Shown piece by piece: positions 1 through 7,990 of a stretch of 64,000 nt of DNA. This stretch comes from Massilia sp. Root133 (lineage in GTDB: Bacteria; Pseudomonadota; Gammaproteobacteria; Burkholderiales; Burkholderiaceae_D). The number at the start of each line of letters is the position of its first letter. Positions within the stretch are counted from its first letter, which is position 1. A program made the position numbers and the translations under genes. The notes beneath the pieces were generated by a model. The model had not been told where the DNA came from, did not search any database, and was given only the letters and a program-made list of their open reading frames with translations. The stretch covers positions 247,711 through 311,710 of the forward strand of contig NZ_LMEW01000031.1 of NCBI RefSeq assembly GCF_001426525.1. Reading direction: 5' to 3'.

Positions 1-293
1 TCGACGGCCTGTGGCTGACGGGCGTGACCATCACGGGCGCCGGCACGGAGATCGGCGTGCGCGGGCGCGCGCTCGATCCGGCCCTCGTGCCGGGCTACCT
101 CGCGCGCCTGCGCAATGAGCGCGTCCTGCAGGGCAAGCCGGTGGGCAGCATGCAGATCGGCCAGGCGTCCACCGTCAAGGTGCTCGGCGCCGACGGCAAG
201 GAGTCCGATGCACCGGCGCCGTACGTCGAATTCAGCCTGCAGTCGGCCGCCGCCGGTGCGGCACCGGCGCCGGGCACCGGAGGCCAGCCATGA
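1..293 (+). CDS. mshI: MshI/PilN-like pilus assembly protein, C-terminal part (5' truncated)
   Basis: Reading frame open from base 3 to a TGA at 291-293, with no start inside the window, so only the last 96 codons are present. The visible part (DGLWLTGVTITG, then a globular stretch, then an Ala/Pro/Gly-rich tail) resembles the C-terminal domain of PilN/GspL-like MSHA components, which sit in the inner membrane and bind the PilM/PilO-type partners. The TGA overlaps the ATG of the next gene (ATGA at 290-293), so translation is probably coupled. The name rests mainly on the order mshI-J-K-L-M-N seen downstream; the fold itself is only weakly recognisable from this fragment. Confidence 0.7.
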   Translation, partial: DGLWLTGVTITGAGTEIGVRGRALDPALVPGYLARLRNERVLQGKPVGSMQIGQASTVKVLGADGKESDAPAPYVEFSLQSAAAGAAPAPGTGGQP

Positions 294-1006
294 AGCGCCG
301 CTGGCTCCAGTTCACGGCGCGCGTGGAGGCGCTGCAGCCGCGCGAACGCATCATGGCATTCGGCGCCGCCGTCGTCATGCTGGTGTTCCTCGCGAATAGC
401 TTCGTGTTCGCGCCGATGTCGCGCAAGGAAGCCGCGCTGCGCTCGACCCTGCAGCAGCAGACCATCACCATCGGCGGCATCGCGGCCGACATCGAAGGCA
501 AGGCGCGCGCCTACGGCAACGATCCGAACGAGGCGCTGCGCAAGCACCTGGGCGAATTGCGGGCCGAGACGGCGCGCACGAGCGACGAGCTGCGCACGAT
601 GCAGAAAGGCCTCGTGCCGCCGGAACGCATCGCGCCGCTGCTGGAAGCGATCCTGCGCGCGAACGGGCGCCTGAAGCTCGTGTCGCTGAAGACGCTGCCC
701 GTGTCGACGCTGACCGACGGCGCGGCGCCGGCACCGGCAGCGGCGGCATCGGCACCGGCACCGGCACCGGCCGCACCGGCGCCGCCGCCCGTCGTGAAAT
801 CGCCCGACCTGCTGTACCGCCACGGCGTCGAACTGACGGTGCGCGGCAGCTATCTGGACATGGTCGACTACATGCAGGCGCTGGAGACGCTGCCCACCCA
901 GCTGTTCTGGGGCAAGGCGCAGCTGGATGCGGAAGCGTATCCGAACGTGCGCCTGACCCTGACGCTGTACACCCTGAGCCTGGACCCGAAATGGATGAAG
1001 CTGTGA
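290..1006 (+). CDS. mshJ: MSHA biogenesis protein MshJ (PilO-like inner-membrane protein)
   Basis: A 238-residue bitopic membrane protein: basic N-terminus, one membrane span at about residues 21-40, then a periplasmic alpha-helical stretch (about 45-120) rich in Arg, Glu and Ala, and a small C-terminal domain. Residues about 142-168 form a low-complexity Ala/Pro linker, encoded by a GC-rich GCACCG-type run near 720-785. This is the layout of PilO/GspM-type proteins, which form the inner-membrane alignment platform with the PilN-like protein. It starts inside the stop of mshI (ATGA) and runs to the start of mshK, so it belongs to one transcription unit. Confidence comes from architecture plus operon position. 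Confidence 0.82.
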   Translation: MKRRWLQFTARVEALQPRERIMAFGAAVVMLVFLANSFVFAPMSRKEAALRSTLQQQTITIGGIAADIEGKARAYGNDPNEALRKHLGELRAETARTSDELRTMQKGLVPPERIAPLLEAILRANGRLKLVSLKTLPVSTLTDGAAPAPAAAASAPAPAPAAPAPPPVVKSPDLLYRHGVELTVRGSYLDMVDYMQALETLPTQLFWGKAQLDAEAYPNVRLTLTLYTLSLDPKWMKL

Positions 1007-1017
1007 TTCCGACGACG

Positions 1018-1389
1018 ATGAAGCCGGCCCTGCGCGCCGCATTCCTGGCGCTGCTGCTGGCGGGCGGCGCCCACGCGCAGCCGCTGCAGGACCCGACGAA
1101 ACCGCCCGCGGCGGCGACGCCGGTCGCGCTGGGTCCGCAGGCCGTGAGCAGCGGCCCGCAGCTGCAATCGATCCTGATCGGGCGCGCGGCGGGCGGGCGC
1201 CACGTGGCCGTCATCGACGGCGAGACGGTGCGCCAGGGCGAGAGCTTCCGCGGCGCGAAGGTCGTGCGCATCCGCGAGAACGAGGTGGAACTGGCGCGCG
1301 GCGGCGAACGCCAGGTGCTGCGCCTGTACGCCGAAGCCGAAGGCGCCATCAAGGGCGACCACGCCGCCACGGTCACCGTGCGGCGCTGA
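1018..1389 (+). CDS. mshK: MSHA biogenesis protein MshK (GspC/PilP-like periplasmic protein)
   Basis: A 123-residue protein starting with a typical signal peptide (MKPALRAAFLALLLAGGAHA, cleavage after AHA). The mature part begins with a QPLQDPTKPP motif and carries one small beta-domain (LQSILIG ... VIDGETVRQGESF ... VVRIRENEVEL), the HR-domain-like fold of PilP/GspC/MshK that links the inner-membrane platform to the secretin. An upstream in-frame ATG at 991 would add nine residues before the signal peptide and overlap mshJ by 16 bases; I prefer 1018 because it gives a normal signal sequence, but 991 has a better spaced GGA upstream, so the start is not certain. It lies between mshJ and mshL. 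Confidence 0.8.
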   Translation: MKPALRAAFLALLLAGGAHAQPLQDPTKPPAAATPVALGPQAVSSGPQLQSILIGRAAGGRHVAVIDGETVRQGESFRGAKVVRIRENEVELARGGERQVLRLYAEAEGAIKGDHAATVTVRR

Positions 1390-1401
1390 CAGAGGATGAG
1401 G

Positions 1402-3210
1402 ATGAACGACAAGCGTATTCCGATGCGTTCCATGGCGGCGGCCGCCGCCGCGCTGCTGGCACTGTCCGGCTGCCAGACGACGCCCAGTTCGGCCACCTAC
1501 GACAACATCAAGGGCGAGGTGGCGAGCGGCGCGAACAAGCGCCCGGCCGCCGCGCCGACGGTCGACGCGGCCGTCGCCGACGCGCTGCTGCCGCCGGCCG
1601 CCGCGCTGGCGACGCAACTGCCGAAGGCGCGGCCCGCGCTGGAAGAGCGTTTCAACGTCTCCTTCAACAACGTGCCGGCGCAGCAGTTCTTCCGCTCGAT
1701 CGTCGCGGGCACGCGCTACAACATCCTCGTGCATCCGGACGTCGCCGGCACCATCACGGCGAACCTGAAGGACGTGACCCTGCCGGAGACGCTCGACGCG
1801 ATCCGCGAGATGTACGGCTACGACTACAAGATCGACGGCACGCGCATCTCGATCAAGCCGCTGACGATGCAGACCAAGATGTTCCACGTGAACTACCTGG
1901 TCGGCAAGCGCTCAGGCATGTCGAGCACGCGCGTGACGTCGACGTCGGTCTCGAACGCGGTCAACAACCAGAACGGCAACGGCTACGGCAACAACGGCAA
2001 CAACCAGGGCCAGAACCAGAACGGCAACAACCAGAACAACAACGGCAACAACCCGAACGGCCAGAACGGCGGGCAGATGGACAGCACGGACGTCGCCACG
2101 ACGTCCGCCAACGATTTCTGGAGCGACCTGAAACTGGCCATCGAGGCCATCGTGGGTTCCAAGGAGGGCGGCCGCAGCGTCGTCGTCAGCCCGCAGTCGG
2201 GCGTGCTCGTGATCCGCGCGATGCCGGACGAGCTGCGCAACGTCGACGCCTACCTGAAAGCCACCCAGCTCGCCGTCGACCGCCAGGTGATCCTGGAAGC
2301 GAAGATCCTCGAAGTGGAGCTGAACGACAGCTACCAGAGCGGCGTCAACTGGGCATCGTTCGCGTCGATCAAGAGCGGCCACGACAACCGCGTCTCGGGC
2401 GGCATGATCGCGCCGGGCGCCACGCTCACGCCGCTGCCGTTCGGCGGCGGCCAGCCGGCCGTGATCACGGATCCGAGCACCGGCCTGTCGGCCAGCAGCG
2501 GCTTCTCGCTGTCGAACGCGGCGGGGGCGGCCGGTTCGATGTTCGGCCTGGCCGTGCAGACCGCGAACTTCGCGGCGCTGATCTCGTTCCTCGAGACGCA
2601 GGGCACCGTGCACGTGCTGTCGAGCCCCCGCGTGGCGGCCGTCAACAACCAGAAGGCCGTGCTGAAGATCGGTACCGACGAGTTCTACGTCACCGGCGTG
2701 CAGACGACCACGAACTCCACGACGACCGGCAACACCGTGTCGCCGAGCGTCACCCTGCAGCCGTTCTTCTCCGGCGTCGTCCTCGACGTCACGCCGCAGA
2801 TCGACGAGAAGGGCAACATCCTGCTGCACGTGCACCCGTCCGTGAGCCAGGTCTCGACGATCAACAAGTCCGTCAACCTGGGCACGGCCGGCAGCCTGAA
2901 CCTGCCGCTCGCGGCATCGGCGACGTCGGAACTGGACAGCATCGTGCGCGGCCAGAACGGCCAGGTCGTCGCCATCGGCGGCTTGATGCGCCAGTCGTCG
3001 ACGGCGGACGATTCGCAGCTGCCCGGAACCGGCAAGGTGCCCGTGCTGTCGGCGCTGTTCGGCGCGAAGAAGCGCGTGAACCAGAAGCGCGAACTGGTCG
3101 TGCTGATCAAGCCGACCATCGTCGAGGGCATCAACAACTGGAACGACGACCTGCTCGACACGAGCCGCCGCATCGAGCAGCTCGACCCGCGCACCCGGGG
3201 GAGCCGCTGA
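1402..3210 (+). CDS. mshL: MSHA secretin MshL (outer-membrane pore lipoprotein)
   Basis: A 602-residue secretin of the PilQ/GspD/MshL family. The N-terminus is a lipoprotein signal with lipobox LSGC (Cys24). Residues about 80-145 form the STN/N0-like domain (FNVSFNNVPAQQFF ... ILVHPDVAGTI). Residues 188-224 are an Asn/Gln/Gly-rich insert. The C-terminal secretin domain contains the usual VLSSPRVAAVNNQKA and QLPGTGKVPVLSALFG stretches and ends in a LVVLIKPTIV strand. It should form the outer-membrane exit pore of the MSHA pilus. Two start codons, ATG 1396 and ATG 1402, are in frame; AGAGG at 1391-1395 is correctly spaced only for 1402. The stop is directly followed by mshM. Confidence 0.93.
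   Translation: MNDKRIPMRSMAAAAAALLALSGCQTTPSSATYDNIKGEVASGANKRPAAAPTVDAAVADALLPPAAALATQLPKARPALEERFNVSFNNVPAQQFFRSIVAGTRYNILVHPDVAGTITANLKDVTLPETLDAIREMYGYDYKIDGTRISIKPLTMQTKMFHVNYLVGKRSGMSSTRVTSTSVSNAVNNQNGNGYGNNGNNQGQNQNGNNQNNNGNNPNGQNGGQMDSTDVATTSANDFWSDLKLAIEAIVGSKEGGRSVVVSPQSGVLVIRAMPDELRNVDAYLKATQLAVDRQVILEAKILEVELNDSYQSGVNWASFASIKSGHDNRVSGGMIAPGATLTPLPFGGGQPAVITDPSTGLSASSGFSLSNAAGAAGSMFGLAVQTANFAALISFLETQGTVHVLSSPRVAAVNNQKAVLKIGTDEFYVTGVQTTTNSTTTGNTVSPSVTLQPFFSGVVLDVTPQIDEKGNILLHVHPSVSQVSTINKSVNLGTAGSLNLPLAASATSELDSIVRGQNGQVVAIGGLMRQSSTADDSQLPGTGKVPVLSALFGAKKRVNQKRELVVLIKPTIVEGINNWNDDLLDTSRRIEQLDPRTRGSR
1963..2073 (+). repeat. Asn/Gly codon-rich low-complexity tract inside mshL
   Basis: Imperfect tandem AACAACGGC and CAGAACGGC units encode residues 188-224 of the secretin (NNQNGNGYGNNGNN and similar). 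The tract has lower GC than the flanking gene and has the look of a slippage-prone, length-variable loop between the N domains and the secretin core. Confidence 0.8.
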
Positions 3211-4104
3211 ATGTACACGGCCCACTTCGGCCTGCGCGAACTGCCGTTCGGGATCACGCCGGACACCAGCTTCTTCTTCGGCGCCCCGCATTCGCAGGAA
3301 GCCCTGAACACGCTGCTCGTCGCGGCGCGCGGCGGCGAGGGCTTCATCAAGATCACGGGCGAAGTCGGCACCGGCAAGACCCTGTTGTGCCGCAAGTTCA
3401 TGGCGACACTGGGTCCGGAATTCGTCACCGCGTACATCCCGAACCCGTACCTCGAACCGCGCACCCTGATGCTGGCGCTCGCGGACGAGCTGGAAGTCGG
3501 CTACGACAAGGACGCCGACCAGCACCAGGTCCTGAAAGCGATCACGCACCGGCTGCTGCAGCTGGCGGGCGAGGACAAGCGCGTGCTGCTGTGTCTCGAC
3601 GAGGCACAGGCGATGCCCGTCGAGACGCTGGAGGCGCTGCGCCTGCTGACGAACCTGGAGACGGAAAAGCGCAAGCTGCTGCAGATCGTCCTGTTCGGCC
3701 AGCCGGAGCTGAACCGCAAGCTGGAGCTGCAATCGATCCGCCAGCTCGCCCAGCGCATCACGTTCCACTATCATCTCGGTCCCTTGAGCCGCGACGACCT
3801 CGATTACTATGTGGCGCACCGCCTGCGCGTGGCCGGGTATGATGGGGCGCGCCTGTTCTCGCGCGCTGCGGTGGCCCGCCTGTACGGCGCCAGCGGCGGC
3901 GTGCCGCGCCTCGTCAACATCCTCGCGCACAAGGCCATGATGCTGTGCTACGGCCAGGGACGCCAGCAGGTCGCGCGCGCGCACGTGAACCTGGCCGCGC
4001 GCGACACGCTCGCGACGAGCAGGCGCCGCGTTTGGCCCTGGGCCGCCTCGGCCGCCGCGCTGGCCGCCGCCGGCGCGGGCCTGGCCTGGGCGTTGAGCCA
4101 TTGA
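3211..4104 (+). CDS. mshM: MSHA biogenesis ATPase MshM (ExeA-like AAA protein)
   Basis: A 297-residue AAA ATPase of the ExeA/GspA group. It opens with MYTAHFGLRELPFGITPD, the family's standard beginning. Walker A is GEVGTGKT (50-57) and Walker B LLCLDEAQ (126-133); an LFGQPELNRKL stretch (about 166-176) and a GVPRLVNILAHKA helix follow, both typical. The last 25 residues form an Ala/Leu/Trp-rich membrane segment without a long periplasmic domain, so this is the short MshM type, not the peptidoglycan-binding ExeA type. A GGGGAG seven bases before the ATG supports the start. It follows mshL without a gap. Confidence 0.9.
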   Translation: MYTAHFGLRELPFGITPDTSFFFGAPHSQEALNTLLVAARGGEGFIKITGEVGTGKTLLCRKFMATLGPEFVTAYIPNPYLEPRTLMLALADELEVGYDKDADQHQVLKAITHRLLQLAGEDKRVLLCLDEAQAMPVETLEALRLLTNLETEKRKLLQIVLFGQPELNRKLELQSIRQLAQRITFHYHLGPLSRDDLDYYVAHRLRVAGYDGARLFSRAAVARLYGASGGVPRLVNILAHKAMMLCYGQGRQQVARAHVNLAARDTLATSRRRVWPWAASAAALAAAGAGLAWALSH

Positions 4105-4116
4105 CGGGGAGCGGGA

Positions 4117-5334
4117 ATGAGCCTGATTAACAAGATGCTGCAAGACCTGGACGCGCGCGGCACGCCCAAGGACGGCGAGCTGCCGGGCCAGGTGAAGCCG
4201 GTCGCGCGCGAGCCGTACCGGCTGAACCGGCGCGCGATCGCGGCCGCCGTCGGCGGCTCGCTCGCCGCGAGCGCAGTCTGCTGGCTGGCCTTGACCCAAC
4301 CGCACCGCGCGCCGGCACCGGCTGCGCCGCCGCCCGCCGCTGCCGTCCGGGTGGCGCCGGTGGTCACGGGCCCCGTGCAGGCTTCTCCGGTGGTGACCGT
4401 GCAGGCGCCCGCCGCGCCGGCGGCGCCGCCGCCCGCCGTGGAAAAGACCGCAGACGCGCCGCCGACGAAGCACATGACGCGGGCGGAGCGGCGCGCGGAA
4501 CGCAAGCGCCTCGCGCAAGAGAAAGCCGCGGCGCGCAAGGCGGAGAAGGCGGCGCAGGCGGCGTCCGTGCGCGCGCAGGACGTGGCGCCGATGGAGCCGG
4601 ACAGCGCGGAAGCGCGCGCGGCGCGGCGCGCCATGGCGCAGGCGCTGGCCGCACGGGGCAAGTCCTCGAAGACGACGTCCGCCGCGATGGTGGCCGCCGC
4701 GCGCGCGGCCGCGCACGACGACGCGGCGCCGAAGGGCAAACGCGGCGTCCAGGGCCGCCAGGAGACGGGCGCCCAGCGCGCGGAAGGCGAATACCGGCGC
4801 GCACTGGCGAGCCTGCAGGAAGGCCGCATGACCGAGACCGTCGCGGCGCTGGAGCAGGCGCTGAAATACGAGCCGGCGCACGAAGCGGCGCGCCAGACCC
4901 TGGTCGGCCTGCTGATCGAGGCGAACCGCAACGACGAGGCGATGCGCCAGCTGCAGCTGGGCCTCACGCTGGACCCGCGCCAGCCCGCGATGGCGATGCT
5001 GCTCGCGCGCCTGCAGATCGAGCGCGGCGGCAACGGCATCGACACCTTGATGCGTACCTTGCCGTACGCGGGCAACGACGCCGACTACCACGCCTTCCTG
5101 GCGGCCGCGCTGGCACGCCAGCAGCGTCACCGCGAGGCGGCCGAGCAGTATCACCAGGCCGTGCGCGCGGTGCCGTCGAACGGCGTGTGGTGGATGGGCC
5201 TCGGCATCTCGCTGCAGGCCGAGAAACGCAACGGCGAGGCGCTCGACGCGTTCCAGCGGGCGCGCGCCGGCGGCGGGTTGTCGCAGGAATTGCAGGGGTT
5301 CGTGGAGCGCCGCATCCAGCAGCTCTCGCACTGA
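4117..5334 (+). CDS. mshN: MSHA biogenesis protein MshN (membrane-anchored TPR protein)
   Basis: A 405-residue protein. The conserved start MSLINKMLQDLDARG is characteristic of MshN. One membrane span lies at about 39-60, followed by a long Ala/Pro-rich and then Lys/Arg/Ala-rich charged linker (about 65-210), and tetratricopeptide-like helices from about 215 to the end (EGEYRRALASLQEGRM ..., AAEQYHQAVRAVP). TPR domains of MshN and its relatives are scaffolds for pilus assembly; the exact partner is not shown by sequence. It is the last gene of the msh run: the next gene is convergent, so the ATPase, platform and pilin genes (mshE, mshG, mshA and others) are not downstream. Confidence 0.88.
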   Translation: MSLINKMLQDLDARGTPKDGELPGQVKPVAREPYRLNRRAIAAAVGGSLAASAVCWLALTQPHRAPAPAAPPPAAAVRVAPVVTGPVQASPVVTVQAPAAPAAPPPAVEKTADAPPTKHMTRAERRAERKRLAQEKAAARKAEKAAQAASVRAQDVAPMEPDSAEARAARRAMAQALAARGKSSKTTSAAMVAAARAAAHDDAAPKGKRGVQGRQETGAQRAEGEYRRALASLQEGRMTETVAALEQALKYEPAHEAARQTLVGLLIEANRNDEAMRQLQLGLTLDPRQPAMAMLLARLQIERGGNGIDTLMRTLPYAGNDADYHAFLAAALARQQRHREAAEQYHQAVRAVPSNGVWWMGLGISLQAEKRNGEALDAFQRARAGGGLSQELQGFVERRIQQLSH

Positions 5335-5341
5335 GCCCGCG

Positions 5342-6499
5342 TCACACTGTCGCCAACCGCTCGAGGGCGCCGTTCAGCGTCTCGTCCTTTTTCGCAAAGC
5401 AGAACCGCACGATGCCGGACTCCGTCGGCTTGCTGTAGAAGGCCGACACGGGAATCGCGGCCACCTTGATCTCGCGCGTCAGCCACTGCGCGAATTCGGA
5501 TTCGCTCAGGTCCGAAATCCCGTCGTAGCGCACGCACTGGAAATACGTGCCGTCCGCCGGCAGCAGGGTAAACCGCGTGTTCGCCAGCCCCGCGCGGAAC
5601 AGGTCGCGCTTGCGCTGGTAGAACGCGGGCAGGTCGCACCACGGCGCCGGGTCGCGCATGAAGGCGGCCAGGCCGGCCTGCATCGGCGTGTTCACGCTGA
5701 AGACGTTGTACTGGTGGACCTTGTGGAATTCCGCCATCAACGGCGCCGGCGCGGCCACGTAGCCCACCTTCCAGCCCGTCACGTGATAGGTCTTGCCGAA
5801 GCTCGACACGACGAATGCGCGCGCCGCCAGCACGGGATGGCGGCTCACCGACGCATGCGGCTGGCCGTCGTAGACCATGTGCTCGTACACCTCGTCCGCC
5901 AGGATCAGGATATCGGTCCCGTCGACAATGGCGGCCAGCGCATCGAGGTCGGCCCGGCGCAGGATCGTGCCGGTCGGGTTGTGCGGCGTGTTCACGACGA
6001 TCATCCGCGTCCTGGGCGTGACGGCCGCCGCGACGGCATCCCATGGCACGCTGTAGCCGCCGGCGTCCACGCGCATCGCGACGGGCACCGGCACGCCGCC
6101 GGCCAGGGTGATCGACGGCTGGTAGCTGTCGTAGCAGGGCTCGATGACGATCACCTCGTCGCCCGGATGCACGGCGCACAGGATCGCGGTGATGATGCCT
6201 TGCGTGGCGCCGGCCGTGATCGTGATCTCGGTGGCGGCATCGTAGGCGTGGCCGTACAGCGCGGCCAGCTTGGCGGCGATGGCCTCGCGCAGCACGGGCA
6301 GGCCGGTCATCGGCGCGTACTGGTTGTGGCCCGCGCGCATGGCGGCGTCGACGGCGTCCAGCAGGCGCGGATCGCAGTCGAAGTCGGGGAAGCCCTGGCC
6401 CAGGTTGACGGCGCCGTGCTCGGCCGCGAGCGCGGACATCAGGGTGAACACGGTGGTGCCGACGGCCGGCAGGCGCGATTGCAGGACGGGTGTGGTCAT
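5342..6499 (-). CDS. Pyridoxal-phosphate aminotransferase, class I (methionine/aromatic aminotransferase-like)
   Basis: A 385-residue fold-type I aminotransferase. It has the LGQGFPDF start motif, the substrate loop NTPHNPTGT (170-178), LADEVYE (200-206) and the PLP-binding lysine in SSFGKTYHVTGWK (Lys236). This is the subgroup that includes E. coli YbdL (methionine aminotransferase) and kynurenine aminotransferases; the true substrate cannot be told here. A longer frame reaches 6547, but ATG 6499 is chosen because it overlaps the TGA of the upstream PIN gene (ATGA, 6496-6499), a coupling signature, and because the family starts close to this point. It is convergent with mshN, with only seven bases between stops. 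Confidence 0.85.
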   Translation of the reverse strand: MTTPVLQSRLPAVGTTVFTLMSALAAEHGAVNLGQGFPDFDCDPRLLDAVDAAMRAGHNQYAPMTGLPVLREAIAAKLAALYGHAYDAATEITITAGATQGIITAILCAVHPGDEVIVIEPCYDSYQPSITLAGGVPVPVAMRVDAGGYSVPWDAVAAAVTPRTRMIVVNTPHNPTGTILRRADLDALAAIVDGTDILILADEVYEHMVYDGQPHASVSRHPVLAARAFVVSSFGKTYHVTGWKVGYVAAPAPLMAEFHKVHQYNVFSVNTPMQAGLAAFMRDPAPWCDLPAFYQRKRDLFRAGLANTRFTLLPADGTYFQCVRYDGISDLSESEFAQWLTREIKVAAIPVSAFYSKPTESGIVRFCFAKKDETLNGALERLATV

Positions 6500-6966
6500 G
6501 GTGCGTACGGGTTGGGTGGGGCTGCCGGCGCCTCGGTCTTGACCCAAGCGTCGGGCGTCATGATGCGGAAGAGGTTCTCGCGCGCGGCGCGGCGGGCCAG
6601 TTTCAACAACGCCTTGTCCTTCGTGACGAGGACGGCGGCATCGGCGTCGCGCGCGATCTCGAGGAATTTCTGGTCGTCGCGGTCCGTGCAGACCGGCAGG
6701 CGCAGCGCGCGCGACGTCGGCGCCACGACCTCGATCAGGGCGTCGAAGGCGGCCTCCGCCTGCGGACGGGTATCGTCGTCGAGCGGCAGGTGAGAATAAT
6801 GCAGCACGATCCGGTATTCGTCGCGGCAGTCGGCGCGCGTGACGGCGCGCACCGTGCCGGACTCCAGCGCGGCGAGCAGGGGCGCCCAGCGCGGGTCGCG
6901 GAAAACGAACAGGTCGAGGCAGACGTTGGTGTCGATGACGATGGGTTTCGCTGAAGCAGGTATCAT
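6496..6966 (-). CDS. PIN-domain protein, putative toxin family without adjacent antitoxin
   Basis: A 156-residue PIN nuclease-like protein. The N-terminus has the first acidic site (IVIDTN, Asp12); further acidic residues occur in a RADCRDEY stretch and in CTDRDDQKFLEIA, the usual second metal-binding part. This is the pattern of the putative toxin-antitoxin PIN family found widely in proteobacteria, where it is often solitary. No small antitoxin gene precedes it; instead it is coupled by a 4-base overlap to the aminotransferase gene. ATG 6966 is preferred over the longer frame to 7053, which would run through the divergent promoter and into yaaA. RNase activity is inferred from the fold only. 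Confidence 0.75.
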   Translation of the reverse strand: MIPASAKPIVIDTNVCLDLFVFRDPRWAPLLAALESGTVRAVTRADCRDEYRIVLHYSHLPLDDDTRPQAEAAFDALIEVVAPTSRALRLPVCTDRDDQKFLEIARDADAAVLVTKDKALLKLARRAARENLFRIMTPDAWVKTEAPAAPPNPYAP

Positions 6967-7004
6967 GTCAGCAATTTTACCCGCTGTACGTGTTTCATAA
7001 CTAA

Positions 7005-7775
7005 ATGCTGATCGTTCTCTCGCCCGCCAAGTCCCTCGACCTCGAATCGCCACCCACCACGCAGGAGCGCACGACGCCCCGCTTCATCGACGATGCCGCC
7101 GAATTGATCCGCGTTCTCAAGCCGAAATCGCCGGCCGAGATCGGCGCGCTGATGGATATCTCGGACCAGCTGTCGGTGCTGAACGTGACCCGTTACGCCG
7201 ACTGGCACCCGGACCACGCCGACGCCCGCCAGACCATCATGTCGTTCGACGGCGACGTGTATACGGGCCTGGCTGCGCGCACGCTCGGCAAGCACGCGCT
7301 CGGTTATGTGCGCGACCGCGTGCGCATCCTGTCGGGCCTGTACGGCGTGCTGCGACCGCTAGACGCCATGCATCCGTACCGCCTGGAGATGGGCACGCGC
7401 CTCGCGAACCCGCGCGGCAAGGATTTGTATGCCTTCTGGGGCGAGCGGGTGACGGCCGCGCTGAACGCGGACCTGAAGGAGGCGGGCGCGCCGGTCCTCG
7501 TGAACCTCGCGTCCGAAGAATACTTCAAGTCCGTCAAGCCGAAGCTGCTGGACGTGCCCGTGATCACGCCCGTGTTCGAAGACTGGAAGAACGGCAAGTA
7601 CAAGATCATCTCGTTCTTCGCCAAGCGGGCGCGCGGGATGATGGCGCGCCATGCGGCCGAGCAGGGCATCACGGACGTCGAGCGCCTGAAGGACTTCGAC
7701 GTGGACGGGTATGCGTACGACGAGGCCGTGTCGACGGACAAATCCTGGGTGTTCCGCCGGCGCATCGAAGGCTGA
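7005..7775 (+). CDS. yaaA: Peroxide stress protein YaaA (DUF328/UPF0246)
   Basis: A 256-residue protein matching the YaaA family across its length: MLIVLSPAKSLD start, MSFDGDVYTGL, RILSGLYGVLRPLD (near 110-125), LEMGTR, and a C-terminal FFAKRARGMMARH. E. coli YaaA limits free iron and protects from hydrogen peroxide; DNA binding has been reported for family members. No Shine-Dalgarno sequence is visible before the ATG. It is divergent from the PIN gene with only 38 bases between starts, so the promoters must overlap. The stop is followed by the 160-bp inverted-repeat element. Confidence 0.92.
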   Translation: MLIVLSPAKSLDLESPPTTQERTTPRFIDDAAELIRVLKPKSPAEIGALMDISDQLSVLNVTRYADWHPDHADARQTIMSFDGDVYTGLAARTLGKHALGYVRDRVRILSGLYGVLRPLDAMHPYRLEMGTRLANPRGKDLYAFWGERVTAALNADLKEAGAPVLVNLASEEYFKSVKPKLLDVPVITPVFEDWKNGKYKIISFFAKRARGMMARHAAEQGITDVERLKDFDVDGYAYDEAVSTDKSWVFRRRIEG

Positions 7776-7785
7776 CGACGTCGAC

Positions 7786-7945
7786 AAATTCGGGGTCAGA
7801 GCACTTTTTTGCGCAAGGTCCTCGAAGTAAGTTCTGCGCGTGGCGCCGGGCGCGAATGTCCATGGACGGCGTGAACGCGCGCAGAGCGTTGCCAGAGCAA
7901 CTGGTCGCAGGATATTGATCGGAAATGTGCTCTGACCCCGAATTT
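7786..7945. mobile_element. 160-bp MITE-like element with perfect 19-bp terminal inverted repeats
   Basis: The left end AAATTCGGGGTCAGAGCAC (7786-7804) recurs in exact reverse complement at 7927-7945. Next to these, one mismatch is followed by a further TTT/AAA match. Inside lie an 8-bp inverted pair (TCTGCGCG 7833-7840 and CGCGCAGA 7878-7885) and a small hairpin (GTTGC/GCAAC, 7888-7901). No gene fits inside. The GGGGTCAGA core resembles ends seen next to REP-associated (IS200-like) transposases in betaproteobacteria, which would make this a non-autonomous copy; that link is from memory and untested. It lies between the convergent yaaA and bamD genes. Confidence 0.6.
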
Positions 7946-7960
7946 TGGGGCAGGGGGGCG

Positions 7961-7983
7961 AAAAAAAGCCCGCTTCCGCGGGC
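7961..7983 (-). terminator. Rho-independent terminator of bamD
   Basis: On the minus strand a GCCCGC/GCGGGC stem with a four-base loop (7968-7983) is followed by seven T (7967-7961), just after the bamD stop. It lies just outside the inverted-repeat element. Confidence 0.85.
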
Positions 7984-7990
7984 ACTGGGG

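Noticed and set aside
1912..5331. 1139-residue ORF on the minus strand across the msh genes
   Set aside because: It is a mirror of mshL-mshN in high-GC DNA: Arg/Gln/Ala/Val-rich, no known motif, and the plus-strand genes are clear.
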